Shown here: positions 1 to 8,359 of the stretch, in pieces
How the letters are laid out: the number at the start of each line of letters is the position of its first letter
How positions within the stretch are numbered: position 1 is the first letter of the stretch
NCBI RefSeq assembly: GCF_004119445.1
Contig: NZ_QICI01000019.1
Coordinates: forward strand, 97,858 to 161,857
Origin: Chryseobacterium sp. CH21
GTDB taxonomy: Bacteria; Bacteroidota; Bacteroidia; Flavobacteriales; Weeksellaceae
Reading direction: 5' to 3'
Length of the DNA stretch: 64,000 bases
The notes under the pieces: model-generated
The model's input: the letters and a program-made list of their open reading frames with translations, nothing else
Told to the model about the DNA's origin: nothing
Databases searched by the model: none
Translations under genes and position numbers: made by a program

Positions 1-440
1 CGACCGTTTTAATAGTAATTTAATAACATCTTTGCGATCTCTGCGTTTAGATGACTCTTCTACAGAACCAATACAATAAATAATTTAAACACTATGCTCA
101 CAAAGTAATTATTATAAAACTCTATTTTTTTGTTCGCAAGAGCACTGCGTTTAGCTAATGACAGCCGACTTTGCTGAGTGAAACGCCATTGCGACCGTTT
201 TAATAGTAATTTAATAACATCTTTGCGATCTCTGCGTTTAGATGACTCTTCTACAGAACCAATACAATAAATAATTTAAACACTATGCTCGCAAAGTAAT
301 TATTATAAAACTCTATTTTTTTGTTCGCAAAGGCACTGCGTTCAGCTAATGACAGCGGGTTTTGCTGAGTGAAACGCCTTTGCGACCGCTTTATACATTA
401 GTATTAAATATATCTTTGCGACCTCAGCGTTTAAATAAAA
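1..440. repeat. 191-bp tandem repeat, two full copies plus a partial third
   Basis: The unit starts with CGACCGTTTTAATAG at 1 and recurs at 192 with very few differences. A diverged third copy starts at 383 (CGACCGCTTTATACATTAG), so the period is exactly 191. Each unit carries pieces such as CTTTGCGATCTCTGCGTTTAG and TTCGCAA(A)G, which also occur in other spacers of this window (near 42270 and 46380). No ORF of note lies inside. Copy 1 begins at the window edge, so the array may continue to the left. Confidence 0.9.
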
Positions 441-456
441 TAATTATATTTAAGCT

Positions 457-1101
457 ATGGTTTTAATTTCAAAAATTCTGTTTTTCACCAGTCATCACGG
501 TTTTTATACTGTGGTTCTACTGTTTGTGTTTTTTGGACTTCTCTCCTATCTTACCAAAAAAGCATGGTTATTGATTCCAATCATTCCACTGGCTATATTA
601 AACGGAGTTGGCGGACAGTTTTTGAATGCATGGTTTTTAAATAAATACGGTGTTGAGAGCACAGCCATTATCACATCTGATGTAGAAACCAACTCTACGC
701 TGAATGATATGTATATCCACGATTATGAGGCTATTGTGAAAAAGCAGAACGGAAAATATGTCTCTACTTTTTTCTCCACTACTTCTGCTGCCATCTATCC
801 AATTGAAAATGCCATAAGAATTCCACAAACAGAAGTTTATTTTCCTGTAAAATATATTCCGGGATATGAAAAAAACATGGTCATTCTCTACTATCAGTCT
901 GATGAGGGACAAGCCAATCTTAAGTATTCAAAAATGGCTCCAGTCAACTCCGCCAGAATCAAATATGAAGCAGACCGAACGAATAAAGAGTTCATTGAAG
1001 AATATATTTCTGCTTTGGAAGGTTATGTAAAATATGATGATAACGAAACTTACAAAGAAAAAATCAAGGAATTAAAACAAGAGCTCAAGCAGCTTAAATA
1101 A
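457..1101 (+). CDS. Hypothetical membrane-anchored protein
   Basis: A 214-residue protein of unknown function. Two hydrophobic segments lie near the N-terminus (about residues 8-32 and 36-60). They are followed by a soluble domain of about 150 residues with a mixed beta-rich pattern and a charged, Lys/Glu-rich, probably helical C-terminus. I recognise no catalytic motif. The gene stands alone between the tandem repeat and the trp leader. It has the base composition of its neighbours and no visible terminator, so read-through towards the trp promoter region is possible. Confidence 0.7.
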   Translation: MVLISKILFFTSHHGFYTVVLLFVFFGLLSYLTKKAWLLIPIIPLAILNGVGGQFLNAWFLNKYGVESTAIITSDVETNSTLNDMYIHDYEAIVKKQNGKYVSTFFSTTSAAIYPIENAIRIPQTEVYFPVKYIPGYEKNMVILYYQSDEGQANLKYSKMAPVNSARIKYEADRTNKEFIEEYISALEGYVKYDDNETYKEKIKELKQELKQLK

Positions 1102-1146
1102 AGGATTTCTATATTAAGTTTATTTATTTTTTGATATTTTTTAGTC

Positions 1147-1173
1147 TTGGTATTAAAAAAATTTCTACATTTG
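1147..1173 (+). promoter_or_regulatory. trp operon promoter (-33 TTG / -7 TACATTTG)
   Basis: TACATTTG at 1166-1173 is a perfect match to the Bacteroidota -7 element TAnnTTTG. TTG at 1147-1149 is a candidate -33 element, with a 16-bp spacer that is slightly short. Transcription would start near 1178-1180, just before the leader peptide. Confidence 0.65.
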
Positions 1174-1186
1174 TCCCATGTTAAAA

Positions 1187-1255
1187 ATGAACAACAATAT
1201 TTGGTGGTGGCTTTCAAACTCTTCGTCGGGTCTGAAGGTATTGTCATGTTGTTAA
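1187..1255 (+). CDS. trpL: trp operon leader peptide
   Basis: Short ORF with three consecutive Trp codons (TGG TGG TGG at 1202-1210). It ends at TAA 1253-1255, just upstream of an intrinsic terminator in front of trpE. From the ATG at 1187 it encodes 22 residues beginning MNNNIWWWLS. An in-frame ATG at 1178 would give 25 residues, but it coincides with the predicted transcription start, so 1187 is preferred. Position, the Trp run and the terminator fit a classical attenuation leader: scarce Trp-tRNA stalls the ribosome on the Trp codons and lets the operon be transcribed. The Trp run and the hairpin are seen directly; the mechanism is inferred from enteric trpL. Confidence 0.85.
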   Translation: MNNNIWWWLSNSSSGLKVLSCC

Positions 1256-1286
1256 TCACAGCAGAAATAATCAAAAAACAATATAT

Positions 1287-1318
1287 AGGCTTTGACGGAT
1301 ACCGTTAAAGCCTTTTTT
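1287..1318 (+). terminator. trp attenuator hairpin
   Basis: AGGCTTTGACGG (1287-1298) pairs with CCGTTAAAGCCT (1302-1313) through one G-U pair, with a 3-nt loop, and a run of six T follows. A competing antiterminator is possible: TTCGTCGG (1222-1229), just downstream of the Trp codons, can pair with TTGACGGA (1292-1299), which is the 5' arm of the terminator. Confidence 0.85.
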
Positions 1319-1346
1319 ATTCCTTAATCTTACAAAAAACAACAAG

Positions 1347-2771
1347 ATGTTTACAAACACAATTAAAATAAAAACTGTTTCGAAAAAAACACTGGGAGAT
1401 CTTCATACTCCTATGAATATTTACCTTAAGATCAGGGATAAATTCCGTGATACGATTCTTTTGGAAAGCTCAGATTCAAAAAGTATTGATAATAATTTTT
1501 CTTTTATCGCAGTGAATGCCATTGCCGGAATTGAAGTGAAAAACCTCAACGAATTTGAAATTAAGCTTCCTGCTTCTGCTCCCGTAAAGCAATTGATTAA
1601 TGACCAAAAGATCACAGATATATTTGAAAAATTCAGAAATATTTTTAAATGTGAAGAAACGAATGATCCTATAGAACAAACGGCTCAGAGTCTTTTTGGT
1701 TACACAAGTTTTGAAGCGGTTCAGTTTTTTGAAAACATTACTCTTAAACCACAAAGCAAGGAAGTTGAAATTCCTGTGATGAGATACAGATTATATCAAT
1801 ATGTAATTGCTATTAATCATTTCAATGATGAAATGCATATTATTGAAAACTTCATTGATGGGGTAAAATCTGAACTTCATCTGCTAGAAAACCTTATTAA
1901 AAATCAGAATACTCCGGTTTATCCTTTCGAGAAAACAAGTGAGGAAACCTCTAATATTACTGATGAAGATTATCTTGAACTGGTAAAAACAGCCCAGAAA
2001 CACTGTATGCGCGGGGATGTCTTTCAGCTTGTTCTGAGCAGAAGATTTGAGCAGAAATTCAAAGGAGATGAATTCAATGTGTATCGTGCTTTGAGAAATA
2101 TCAATCCTTCTCCTTACCTATTCTATTTTGATTACGGAAATTACAAATTATTCGGATCAAGCCCCGAAAGCCAACTAATCATTAAAAATAATAAAGCAAT
2201 TATTCACCCGATTGCCGGAACTTCCAAAAGAACTGGAAATTTTGAAGCTGACCTTGAAGCTATTGAGGTTTTAAAAGCCGATCCTAAGGAAAATGCAGAA
2301 CATACCATGCTGGTTGACCTGGCAAGAAATGATCTTGGAAAACTTGGGAAAAATGTAACGGTTACTAAACTTAAAGAAATCCAGCTGTTCTCTCACGTGA
2401 TTCATATGGTAAGTGAAGTGACAGCAGATGTTGAAGACAATATCAATCCTCTTGAAATGGTTTCTGCCACTTTCCCTCAAGGTACACTAAGCGGTGCTCC
2501 GAAGCATAAAGCACTTCAGCTGATCAATCAATATGAGAAAGATTCCCGTGGATATTACGGCGGATGTATAGGAATTATCGGGTTGAATGGAACCTGCAAT
2601 CAGGCCATTATGATCAGAACCTTCTTAAGCAAAAACAACACGTTATTTTATCAGGCTGGTGCCGGCCTTGTTGCTAAATCTGTCCCTGAAAGCGAATTGC
2701 AGGAAGTCAACAACAAACTAAATGCTCTGAAAAAAGCCGTAGAAAAAGCTGAAAAAATAGTTGAGAAATAA
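1347..2771 (+). CDS. trpE: Anthranilate synthase component I
   Basis: The 474-residue protein makes anthranilate from chorismate, using ammonia from the TrpG subunit; first committed step of tryptophan synthesis. The LLES motif at residues 38-41 matches the Trp-binding feedback site of TrpE, which separates it from PabB. The chorismate-binding C-terminal half is complete: the FGSSPE segment, PIAGT(S)KR, the LVDLARNDLG stretch, TFPQGTLSGAPK and the GYYGGCIG/IRT block. It is first in the operon, 29 nt after the attenuator, and trpG follows after 68 nt of CAGCAAC/CAACAAAAAA repeats. Family length is normal. Confidence 0.97.
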   Translation: MFTNTIKIKTVSKKTLGDLHTPMNIYLKIRDKFRDTILLESSDSKSIDNNFSFIAVNAIAGIEVKNLNEFEIKLPASAPVKQLINDQKITDIFEKFRNIFKCEETNDPIEQTAQSLFGYTSFEAVQFFENITLKPQSKEVEIPVMRYRLYQYVIAINHFNDEMHIIENFIDGVKSELHLLENLIKNQNTPVYPFEKTSEETSNITDEDYLELVKTAQKHCMRGDVFQLVLSRRFEQKFKGDEFNVYRALRNINPSPYLFYFDYGNYKLFGSSPESQLIIKNNKAIIHPIAGTSKRTGNFEADLEAIEVLKADPKENAEHTMLVDLARNDLGKLGKNVTVTKLKEIQLFSHVIHMVSEVTADVEDNINPLEMVSATFPQGTLSGAPKHKALQLINQYEKDSRGYYGGCIGIIGLNGTCNQAIMIRTFLSKNNTLFYQAGAGLVAKSVPESELQEVNNKLNALKKAVEKAEKIVEK

Positions 2772-2839
2772 ACCTAGCAACAAAAAAGAACCAGCAACCA
2801 GCAACAAAAAAACACCAGCAACTATCTAACAAAAAAGCA

Positions 2840-3442
2840 ATGAACAACAATATAAACACACAACAGTCACAGCTTAAAGTTCTCGTTTTCGACAATTATG
2901 ACAGCTTTACCTATAACCTTGTCCAGATTATTGAAAGAATTCTGGATCAAAGAGTGGATGTGGTAAGAAATGATAAAATAACGCTTGAAGAGATTGGTAA
3001 ATATGACAAAATTATTCTTTCTCCCGGCCCCGGTATTCCTGAAGAGGCAGGTATTTTATTAGACCTTATTAAAGAATATGCTCCTACAAAAAGTATTCTT
3101 GGGGTATGTCTTGGTCAGCAGGCCATCGCTGAAGCTTTTGGAGGAAGTCTGATCAACCTTTCTGAAATCTTCCACGGAGTAGCAACTACTACTGAATTGG
3201 TAAAAGAAGACACCAAGATTTTCAAAGATTTACATTCAGGACTGGAAGTGGGAAGATACCACAGTTGGGCAGTAAACCCGGAAGGTTTCCCGGAAGAACT
3301 GGAAATCACCGCTGTAGATAAAGATGGAATGATCATGGCTTTGCAGCACAAAACATATGATGTGCACGGAGTACAGTTTCATCCTGAAAGCATTTTAACG
3401 CCGGAAGGAGAAGTAATCATTAAAAACTTTCTGTTGTCATGA
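2840..3442 (+). CDS. trpG: Anthranilate synthase component II (glutamine amidotransferase)
   Basis: Class I glutamine amidotransferase of 200 residues that supplies ammonia to TrpE. The oxyanion segment SPGPGIP is at 61-67. The nucleophile is Cys90 in LGVCLGQQ, and the His/Glu pair lies in GVQFHPES near the C-terminus. The first 11 residues (MNNNINTQQSQ) are an Asn/Gln-rich extension, so a slightly later start cannot be excluded. It overlaps trpD by 4 nt (ATGA), indicating translational coupling. The protein could also serve PabB, but its place in the operon points to Trp synthesis. Confidence 0.95.
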   Translation: MNNNINTQQSQLKVLVFDNYDSFTYNLVQIIERILDQRVDVVRNDKITLEEIGKYDKIILSPGPGIPEEAGILLDLIKEYAPTKSILGVCLGQQAIAEAFGGSLINLSEIFHGVATTTELVKEDTKIFKDLHSGLEVGRYHSWAVNPEGFPEELEITAVDKDGMIMALQHKTYDVHGVQFHPESILTPEGEVIIKNFLLS

Positions 3443-4470
3443 AAACCTTAGAAATCCCTTCAACAACTATAAAAACACCACAAATGAAAGAAATATTACA
3501 ATACCTCTTCAACCATAATACGCTTTCAAAATCAGAAGCGAAAGCCATGATGATTGAGATTGCACAGAATAAATTCAATGCTGCAGAAGTTACAGCTTTC
3601 ATGAGTGTTTTCCTGATGCGAAATATCACATTGAAAGAACTGGAAGGCTTCAGAGAAGCATTGTTAAAGATGGCTGTTTCGGTAAATATTGATGCCAGTG
3701 ATGCCATCGATATTGTAGGAACCGGAGGTGACGGAAAAGACACCATTAATATATCAACGCTAGCCAGTTTTGTAGTAGCCGGAGCCGGACAGAAGGTTAC
3801 AAAACATGGAAATTATGGAGCTTCCACCACTACAGGATCATCCAACGTACTGGAAGAACTTGGATATCAGTTTAAAAGCAATTCAGAACAATTGAACGAA
3901 GATCTTGAAAGAGCGAATATCTGCTTTTTACATGCTCCTCATTTTCACCCCGCACTGCAATCAGTGGGATTATTGAGAAAATCTTTGGGATTGAGGACTT
4001 TCTTCAATCTTTTGGGACCATTAGTGAATCCTGCAAAACCAAAATATTCCATGATTGGAGTTTATAATCTGGAAATTGCAAGAATTTATCAGTATCTCCT
4101 TCAGAAAGAGGAACGTGAATTTATGCTGGTACATGGTCTTGACGGGTATGATGAAATAAGCCTTACCGACGACAGTAAAATCATTACAAAAAACGGGGAA
4201 GAAATCTATTCTGCTGAAGATTTGGGCTTCAATCCGGTAACATTGGAAAATATTAAAGCAGGAACTTCTATTCAGGAAACTGCAAAAATATTTATGGATA
4301 TTTTAGAAGGAAAAGGTACGGAACAACAGAACTCTGTAATTCTTGCCAACGCTTCAGTAGCGCTGCACAACACCAACAAATTCGGGACGTATGACAACTG
4401 TCTTTTAATGGCTCAGGAGAGCCTTCAAAGCGGAAAAGCATTGAATAGTTTTAATCTTTTGATCCATTAA
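3439..4470 (+). CDS. trpD: Anthranilate phosphoribosyltransferase
   Basis: Transfers phosphoribose from PRPP to anthranilate. Length (343 aa) is normal for TrpD. The PRPP-binding GTGGDGK motif is at 94-100 and the KHGN motif at 122-125, followed by the Gly/Ser/Thr-rich substrate loop. The start overlaps the trpG stop codon. Downstream is a 59-nt spacer with the degenerate TTCAC(C)ATTCAC-type short repeats seen elsewhere in this operon. Confidence 0.97.
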   Translation: MKTLEIPSTTIKTPQMKEILQYLFNHNTLSKSEAKAMMIEIAQNKFNAAEVTAFMSVFLMRNITLKELEGFREALLKMAVSVNIDASDAIDIVGTGGDGKDTINISTLASFVVAGAGQKVTKHGNYGASTTTGSSNVLEELGYQFKSNSEQLNEDLERANICFLHAPHFHPALQSVGLLRKSLGLRTFFNLLGPLVNPAKPKYSMIGVYNLEIARIYQYLLQKEEREFMLVHGLDGYDEISLTDDSKIITKNGEEIYSAEDLGFNPVTLENIKAGTSIQETAKIFMDILEGKGTEQQNSVILANASVALHNTNKFGTYDNCLLMAQESLQSGKALNSFNLLIH

Positions 4471-4529
4471 GATTCACCATTCACTTGCAAAGCAAAATTC
4501 ACTATTGACAACATTACAGACACAAAAAA

Positions 4530-5303
4530 ATGACCATACTGGATAAAATTATTGAACGAAAAAAAGAAGAAATTGCTGGAGCTAAATCACGTATTTCATC
4601 TGACCGATTAAAAAGCACAGCCTTTTTTGGAAGACCAACCCATTCTCTGAAAGAATCCATCGAAAATAAGAACGGAATTATTGCTGAGTTTAAAAGACAA
4701 TCTCCTTCAAAAGGAATCATCAACAATAGCGTACAGCCTTTAGAAGTAGTTTCTGCTTACGAAAAATTTGGAGCGAGCGGAATCTCTATCCTGACTGACC
4801 ATGATTTTTTCGGTGGAAACCTTAATGATATTGTAAGTGTAAGAAATGACATCAACATTCCGATTTTGAGAAAAGATTTTATGATTGATGAGTATCAGTT
4901 TTATGAAGCCAAAAGCATTGGTGCTGATGTTATTTTATTAATCGCCTCATGTCTTTCTCCTTCACAGGTACAGGAATTTACAGAACTTGCTCATAAACTG
5001 AAAATGGAAGTTTTACTGGAAATTCATACGGAAGATGAGCTGAAGCACTTTAATTCAAAAATCGACTTAGTAGGGATCAATAACAGGAACCTTAAGGATT
5101 TTAAAGTAGATCTGCAGCATTCTGTTCAGTTAAAAAACCAGCTTCCGAAAGGCGTTTTATCTGTTGCAGAAAGCGGAATTTACAGTCTTGAAGATTTTAA
5201 ATTTTTAAAAGAAAAAGGATTTGACGGTTTCCTGATGGGAGAATATTTTATGAAAAATACAAATCCGGCGAAAGCTTTTGAAGAATTTTCTTCTCAGATT
5301 TAA
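4530..5303 (+). CDS. trpC: Indole-3-glycerol phosphate synthase
   Basis: A 257-residue TIM-barrel enzyme that closes the indole ring of CdRP to give indole-3-glycerol phosphate. The N-terminal helix typical of TrpC is present. The catalytic FKRQSPSKG segment is at 54-62, followed by the LRKDF, LLEIHTEDEL and GINNRNL motifs and the phosphate-binding AESGI near the end. It stands as a separate gene, not fused to trpF as in enterobacteria, and trpF follows after 11 nt. Confidence 0.97.
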   Translation: MTILDKIIERKKEEIAGAKSRISSDRLKSTAFFGRPTHSLKESIENKNGIIAEFKRQSPSKGIINNSVQPLEVVSAYEKFGASGISILTDHDFFGGNLNDIVSVRNDINIPILRKDFMIDEYQFYEAKSIGADVILLIASCLSPSQVQEFTELAHKLKMEVLLEIHTEDELKHFNSKIDLVGINNRNLKDFKVDLQHSVQLKNQLPKGVLSVAESGIYSLEDFKFLKEKGFDGFLMGEYFMKNTNPAKAFEEFSSQI

Positions 5304-5314
5304 AATCAATAATA

Positions 5315-5998
5315 ATGAGCCTGCAACCTACAACCTCAAACCTGCCTCCTCAACTCAAAGTCTGCGGTCTTACAAAAACAGATCAGATTCAGGAATTAAT
5401 TTCGATGAATACAGACTTCCTTGGTTTCATCTTCTATGAAAAATCACCGAGATATGTTTTGAATCATCTGAACCTGAAAGAAATCTCAATGATTGACCAC
5501 CAGGGAAAAGTAGGTGTTTTTGTGAATGAAGAAATGGATGAAATTTTAAATATTGTTCAACAGGCAGATTTAAATTTCGTACAGCTTCATGGTGATGAAA
5601 GCAATAATTTTATTACTGAATTAAGACAAAAACTGAATCCGAAAGTCGGGATTATCAAAGTAATAAGAGTCGGAAATAATGATGATAACAATAAAGATAA
5701 GTTAGCACAAACTTTTTCCTCCAACCTGCAACCTATTACCTATTATCTATTCGATACTGACAGCAAAGCTTTCGGTGGAACAGGAAAACAATTCGACTGG
5801 AATATTCTTAATGAATTTGAAATTCCCATTCCCTACTTTTTAAGCGGAGGAATTTCTGAAGAAAATATAGGGAATATTAAAGCATTGAAGCAACAGCCTT
5901 TTGCTTTAGATATCAATTCAAAATTTGAAACAGCGCCCGGCAATAAAAATATAGACAGCATAAAAAAGTTTAAAACTTTATACCAGCAAAACAGATAA
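5315..5998 (+). CDS. trpF: Phosphoribosylanthranilate isomerase
   Basis: TIM-barrel Amadori isomerase acting between TrpD and TrpC. The KVCGLTK motif with the catalytic Cys17 is present, as are VQLHGDE and the general-acid Asp in LFDTDSKAFGGTG. At 227 residues it is longer than usual because of an N-terminal extension (PTTSNLPP) and an internal stretch around SSNLQPITYY. Both extra pieces are encoded by CAACCT/ACCTATTA-type short repeats (5322-5350 and 5721-5749) like those in the operon's spacers. The extension suggests that repeat DNA was accommodated in frame, and a later start is possible. Confidence 0.94.
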   Translation: MSLQPTTSNLPPQLKVCGLTKTDQIQELISMNTDFLGFIFYEKSPRYVLNHLNLKEISMIDHQGKVGVFVNEEMDEILNIVQQADLNFVQLHGDESNNFITELRQKLNPKVGIIKVIRVGNNDDNNKDKLAQTFSSNLQPITYYLFDTDSKAFGGTGKQFDWNILNEFEIPIPYFLSGGISEENIGNIKALKQQPFALDINSKFETAPGNKNIDSIKKFKTLYQQNR

Positions 5999-6015
5999 CT
6001 GATAAAAGACACACA

Positions 6016-6528
6016 ATGATGAATATACATTTGCTAAAGAAGACATTTTATAAAACATTATTCCCGCCCAAATTCGGAAATGAAAAAATCCAGAATCTGT
6101 ATCACTTTATTGCTGAAAATGACAGTAATATAGAACACTGGGAAGTGGGTGGATTATTGTCTAAATTCATTGGCGCTATTAAAGATTTTGAAGAAAGTGA
6201 CATCCAGTATTTTTTTGAGAGAATCAGCCTATGGAACAGTTATTATCTGGTTATTATTTCGGATAAATTTTTAGAAAATCACGTAAGATCAGTAGTAAAA
6301 TATGATTTAGGACTGATTTATGCTAAAATATTTCTGCTGTATGAAGATTCTGATCCTTATTATCTGATTGACAATCTGGAAATTGCCATTACCATGTATC
6401 AATCCAAAATAGATAAAGCAACCTTAATTGATTTAATGCATAAAATAGAATTATTGTATTATAAAAAACTGATTACCAAGCAACAATACGATTATAATCT
6501 TGCATTTATTAATAGTTTAAATCCATGA
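6016..6528 (+). CDS. Hypothetical protein in the trp operon
   Basis: A 170-residue protein of unknown function, probably helical and soluble: rich in Tyr, Leu, Ile and Lys with no signal peptide or membrane segment. Two start codons are adjacent (6016 and 6019). It follows trpF by 17 nt and overlaps the next gene by 4 nt (ATGA), so it is translated as part of the trp operon. Nothing in the sequence links it to a step of tryptophan synthesis. Confidence 0.8.
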   Translation: MMNIHLLKKTFYKTLFPPKFGNEKIQNLYHFIAENDSNIEHWEVGGLLSKFIGAIKDFEESDIQYFFERISLWNSYYLVIISDKFLENHVRSVVKYDLGLIYAKIFLLYEDSDPYYLIDNLEIAITMYQSKIDKATLIDLMHKIELLYYKKLITKQQYDYNLAFINSLNP

Positions 6529-7070
6529 AATATCAGATAAAAGAAACGAAAGATTTAACGGAAACAGAGATAGAACATATCCTGGAACTTTGGGATATTT
6601 CTGCCTGGAATACGATGAAATCTGACTATTTCCGTACTTTCTTTAAAGATTCAGAATTTCATTTTCTGATGGATACCAATGAAAATATATTAGCCATTAT
6701 GAGAGTAAATTTTGATTTTACTTTAAAACTGGCAGATAAGAATTACTCCTTTGCAGAAGCAGTAGGACTTGTGTCCGCTCATAAAAAGAAAGGCTATGGT
6801 GCTATGTTGGTCAGAAGTTTCAAAGAGAATGTTATTCAGAGGAATATGGAAATGATAGGTTTTTGTCATTCGGATCTTCGCCCTTTTTATGAAAAATGTG
6901 ATATAGAAATCCTGCAGGATAAAGCCAAAATGATCAAAGAAAGCATCGGCTCCGAGTGGGTGAATTCTGAAGATGATGATGTTTTGATTTTTCATACAAC
7001 CCAGGAAAGAAAAGAGCTGCTCAATCAGCTAAGTTCACAAAACAATGCTTATTTAATTACTAAAGAATAA
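6525..7070 (+). CDS. GNAT family N-acetyltransferase
   Basis: Probable acetyl-CoA-dependent N-acetyltransferase of 181 residues. The GNAT motif A region appears as a beta strand ([12 protein letters not shown]) followed by the pyrophosphate-binding loop KKKGYGAML and a helix. The later [19 protein letters not shown] stretch matches the motif B pattern. The substrate is unknown. It is translationally coupled to the gene before it, and trpB starts 4 nt after its stop, so it is cotranscribed with trp genes. I infer no role in the pathway. Confidence 0.82.
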   Translation: MKYQIKETKDLTETEIEHILELWDISAWNTMKSDYFRTFFKDSEFHFLMDTNENILAIMRVNFDFTLKLADKNYSFAEAVGLVSAHKKKGYGAMLVRSFKENVIQRNMEMIGFCHSDLRPFYEKCDIEILQDKAKMIKESIGSEWVNSEDDDVLIFHTTQERKELLNQLSSQNNAYLITKE

Positions 7071-7074
7071 AAAA

Positions 7075-8259
7075 ATGAATTATAAAAACCCCGATGAAAA
7101 CGGATATTATGGAGAATTTGGAGGTGCTTTTATCCCCGAAATGCTCTATCCTAATGTAGAAGAACTGCAAAAAAACTATCTTGACATCATAGCATCTGAA
7201 GATTTTCAGGCTGAATATCAGGATTTGCTTAAAAATTATGTAGGAAGGGCTACTCCATTATATTTTGCTAAAAACCTAAGTAATAAATATAATACTCAGA
7301 TTTACTTAAAACGTGAAGACCTCAACCATACCGGAGCTCATAAGATCAATAATGCTCTGGGACAGGTTTTATTAGCAAAACGTCTTGGAAAAACAAGAAT
7401 TATTGCTGAAACCGGCGCAGGACAGCATGGTGTTGCGACCGCTACAGCATGTGCTTTACTCGGTCTGGAGTGTATCGTCTATATGGGAGAAATTGATATT
7501 CAGAGACAAGCCCCGAATGTGGCAAGAATGAAAATGCTGGGGGCAGAAGTCGTAGCAGCTACTTCAGGTTCAAAAACCCTTAAAGATGCCGTAAATGAAG
7601 CATTAAGAGACTGGATCAACAATCCTGTGACGACTCATTATGTCATCGGAAGCGTTGTTGGACCTCATCCTTTTCCAGATCTTGTAGCAAGATTTCAAAG
7701 TATTATTTCAAAAGAAATTAAAGAACAGCTTCAAGAAAAAATCGGAAGAGAAAACCCAGATTATGTGATTGCCTGTGTAGGTGGAGGAAGTAATGCAGCA
7801 GGAACTTTTTATCATTTTGTGGAGGAAAAAGAAGTGAAAATTATTGCTGCTGAAGCTGGAGGATTGGGTGTAGATTCAGGAAAATCTGCTGCAACTACTT
7901 TCTTAGGAACGCTTGGAGTTCTTCATGGAAGCAAAAGCCTTGTGATGCAGACGGAGGACGGACAGGTGATAGAGCCCCACTCTATTTCCGCAGGATTAGA
8001 TTATCCTGGAATAGGTCCTTTCCATGCGCATTTATTCAAAGAAAAAAGAGCGGAATTCTTTAGTATTAATGATGATGAAGCTTTGAAATGTGCGTTTGAC
8101 CTTACCAAACTGGAAGGCATCATTCCTGCTTTAGAAAGTTCTCATGCGCTGGCTGTTTTAGACAAGAAAAAATTTAATGAAAACGATGTTGTCGTGATTT
8201 GTCTGAGCGGTCGTGGAGATAAGGATATGGAAACGTATCTTAAAGAAATTAGAAGTTAG
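7075..8259 (+). CDS. trpB: Tryptophan synthase beta chain
   Basis: PLP enzyme that joins indole and serine to make tryptophan, in an alpha2-beta2 complex with TrpA. It has 394 residues and is full length. The PLP-binding lysine is Lys90 in HTGAHKIN. The phosphate-binding GGGSNAAG loop, ETGAGQHG and the C-terminal CLSGRGDKD segment are all present, identifying the TrpB1 type. The stop codon lies inside the left arm of a repeat that can fold with the trpB-trpA spacer. Confidence 0.98.
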   Translation: MNYKNPDENGYYGEFGGAFIPEMLYPNVEELQKNYLDIIASEDFQAEYQDLLKNYVGRATPLYFAKNLSNKYNTQIYLKREDLNHTGAHKINNALGQVLLAKRLGKTRIIAETGAGQHGVATATACALLGLECIVYMGEIDIQRQAPNVARMKMLGAEVVAATSGSKTLKDAVNEALRDWINNPVTTHYVIGSVVGPHPFPDLVARFQSIISKEIKEQLQEKIGRENPDYVIACVGGGSNAAGTFYHFVEEKEVKIIAAEAGGLGVDSGKSAATTFLGTLGVLHGSKSLVMQTEDGQVIEPHSISAGLDYPGIGPFHAHLFKEKRAEFFSINDDEALKCAFDLTKLEGIIPALESSHALAVLDKKKFNENDVVVICLSGRGDKDMETYLKEIRS

Positions 8260-8350
8260 ATACTAGAAATTAGTAAGTATTACCTAATAAAAAGTATTCA
8301 CCTTCTAACTTCTAACCTCTAATTTCTAACTTCTAACTTCTAACCTCAAT
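8245..8350 (+). repeat. Heptamer (CTTCTAA) repeats with inverted arm over the trpB stop codon
   Basis: The 100-nt trpB-trpA spacer holds at least three copies of CTAACTTCTAA (8305-8315, 8326-8336, 8333-8343) in a degenerate array. The complement TTAGAAGTTAG lies at 8249-8259 and contains the trpB stop codon. The mRNA can therefore form alternative hairpins between trpB and trpA. No T-tract follows, so this is not an obvious terminator. Confidence 0.75.
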
Positions 8351-8359
8351 AATAAAGAA

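Noticed and set aside
1..440. Possible CRISPR-like array
   Set aside because: The units are 191 bp with no short repeat-spacer alternation and only two to three copies; no cas genes are near.
8260..8359. Intrinsic terminator between trpB and trpA
   Set aside because: Hairpins are possible but there is no T-tract, and trpA needs the same transcript.
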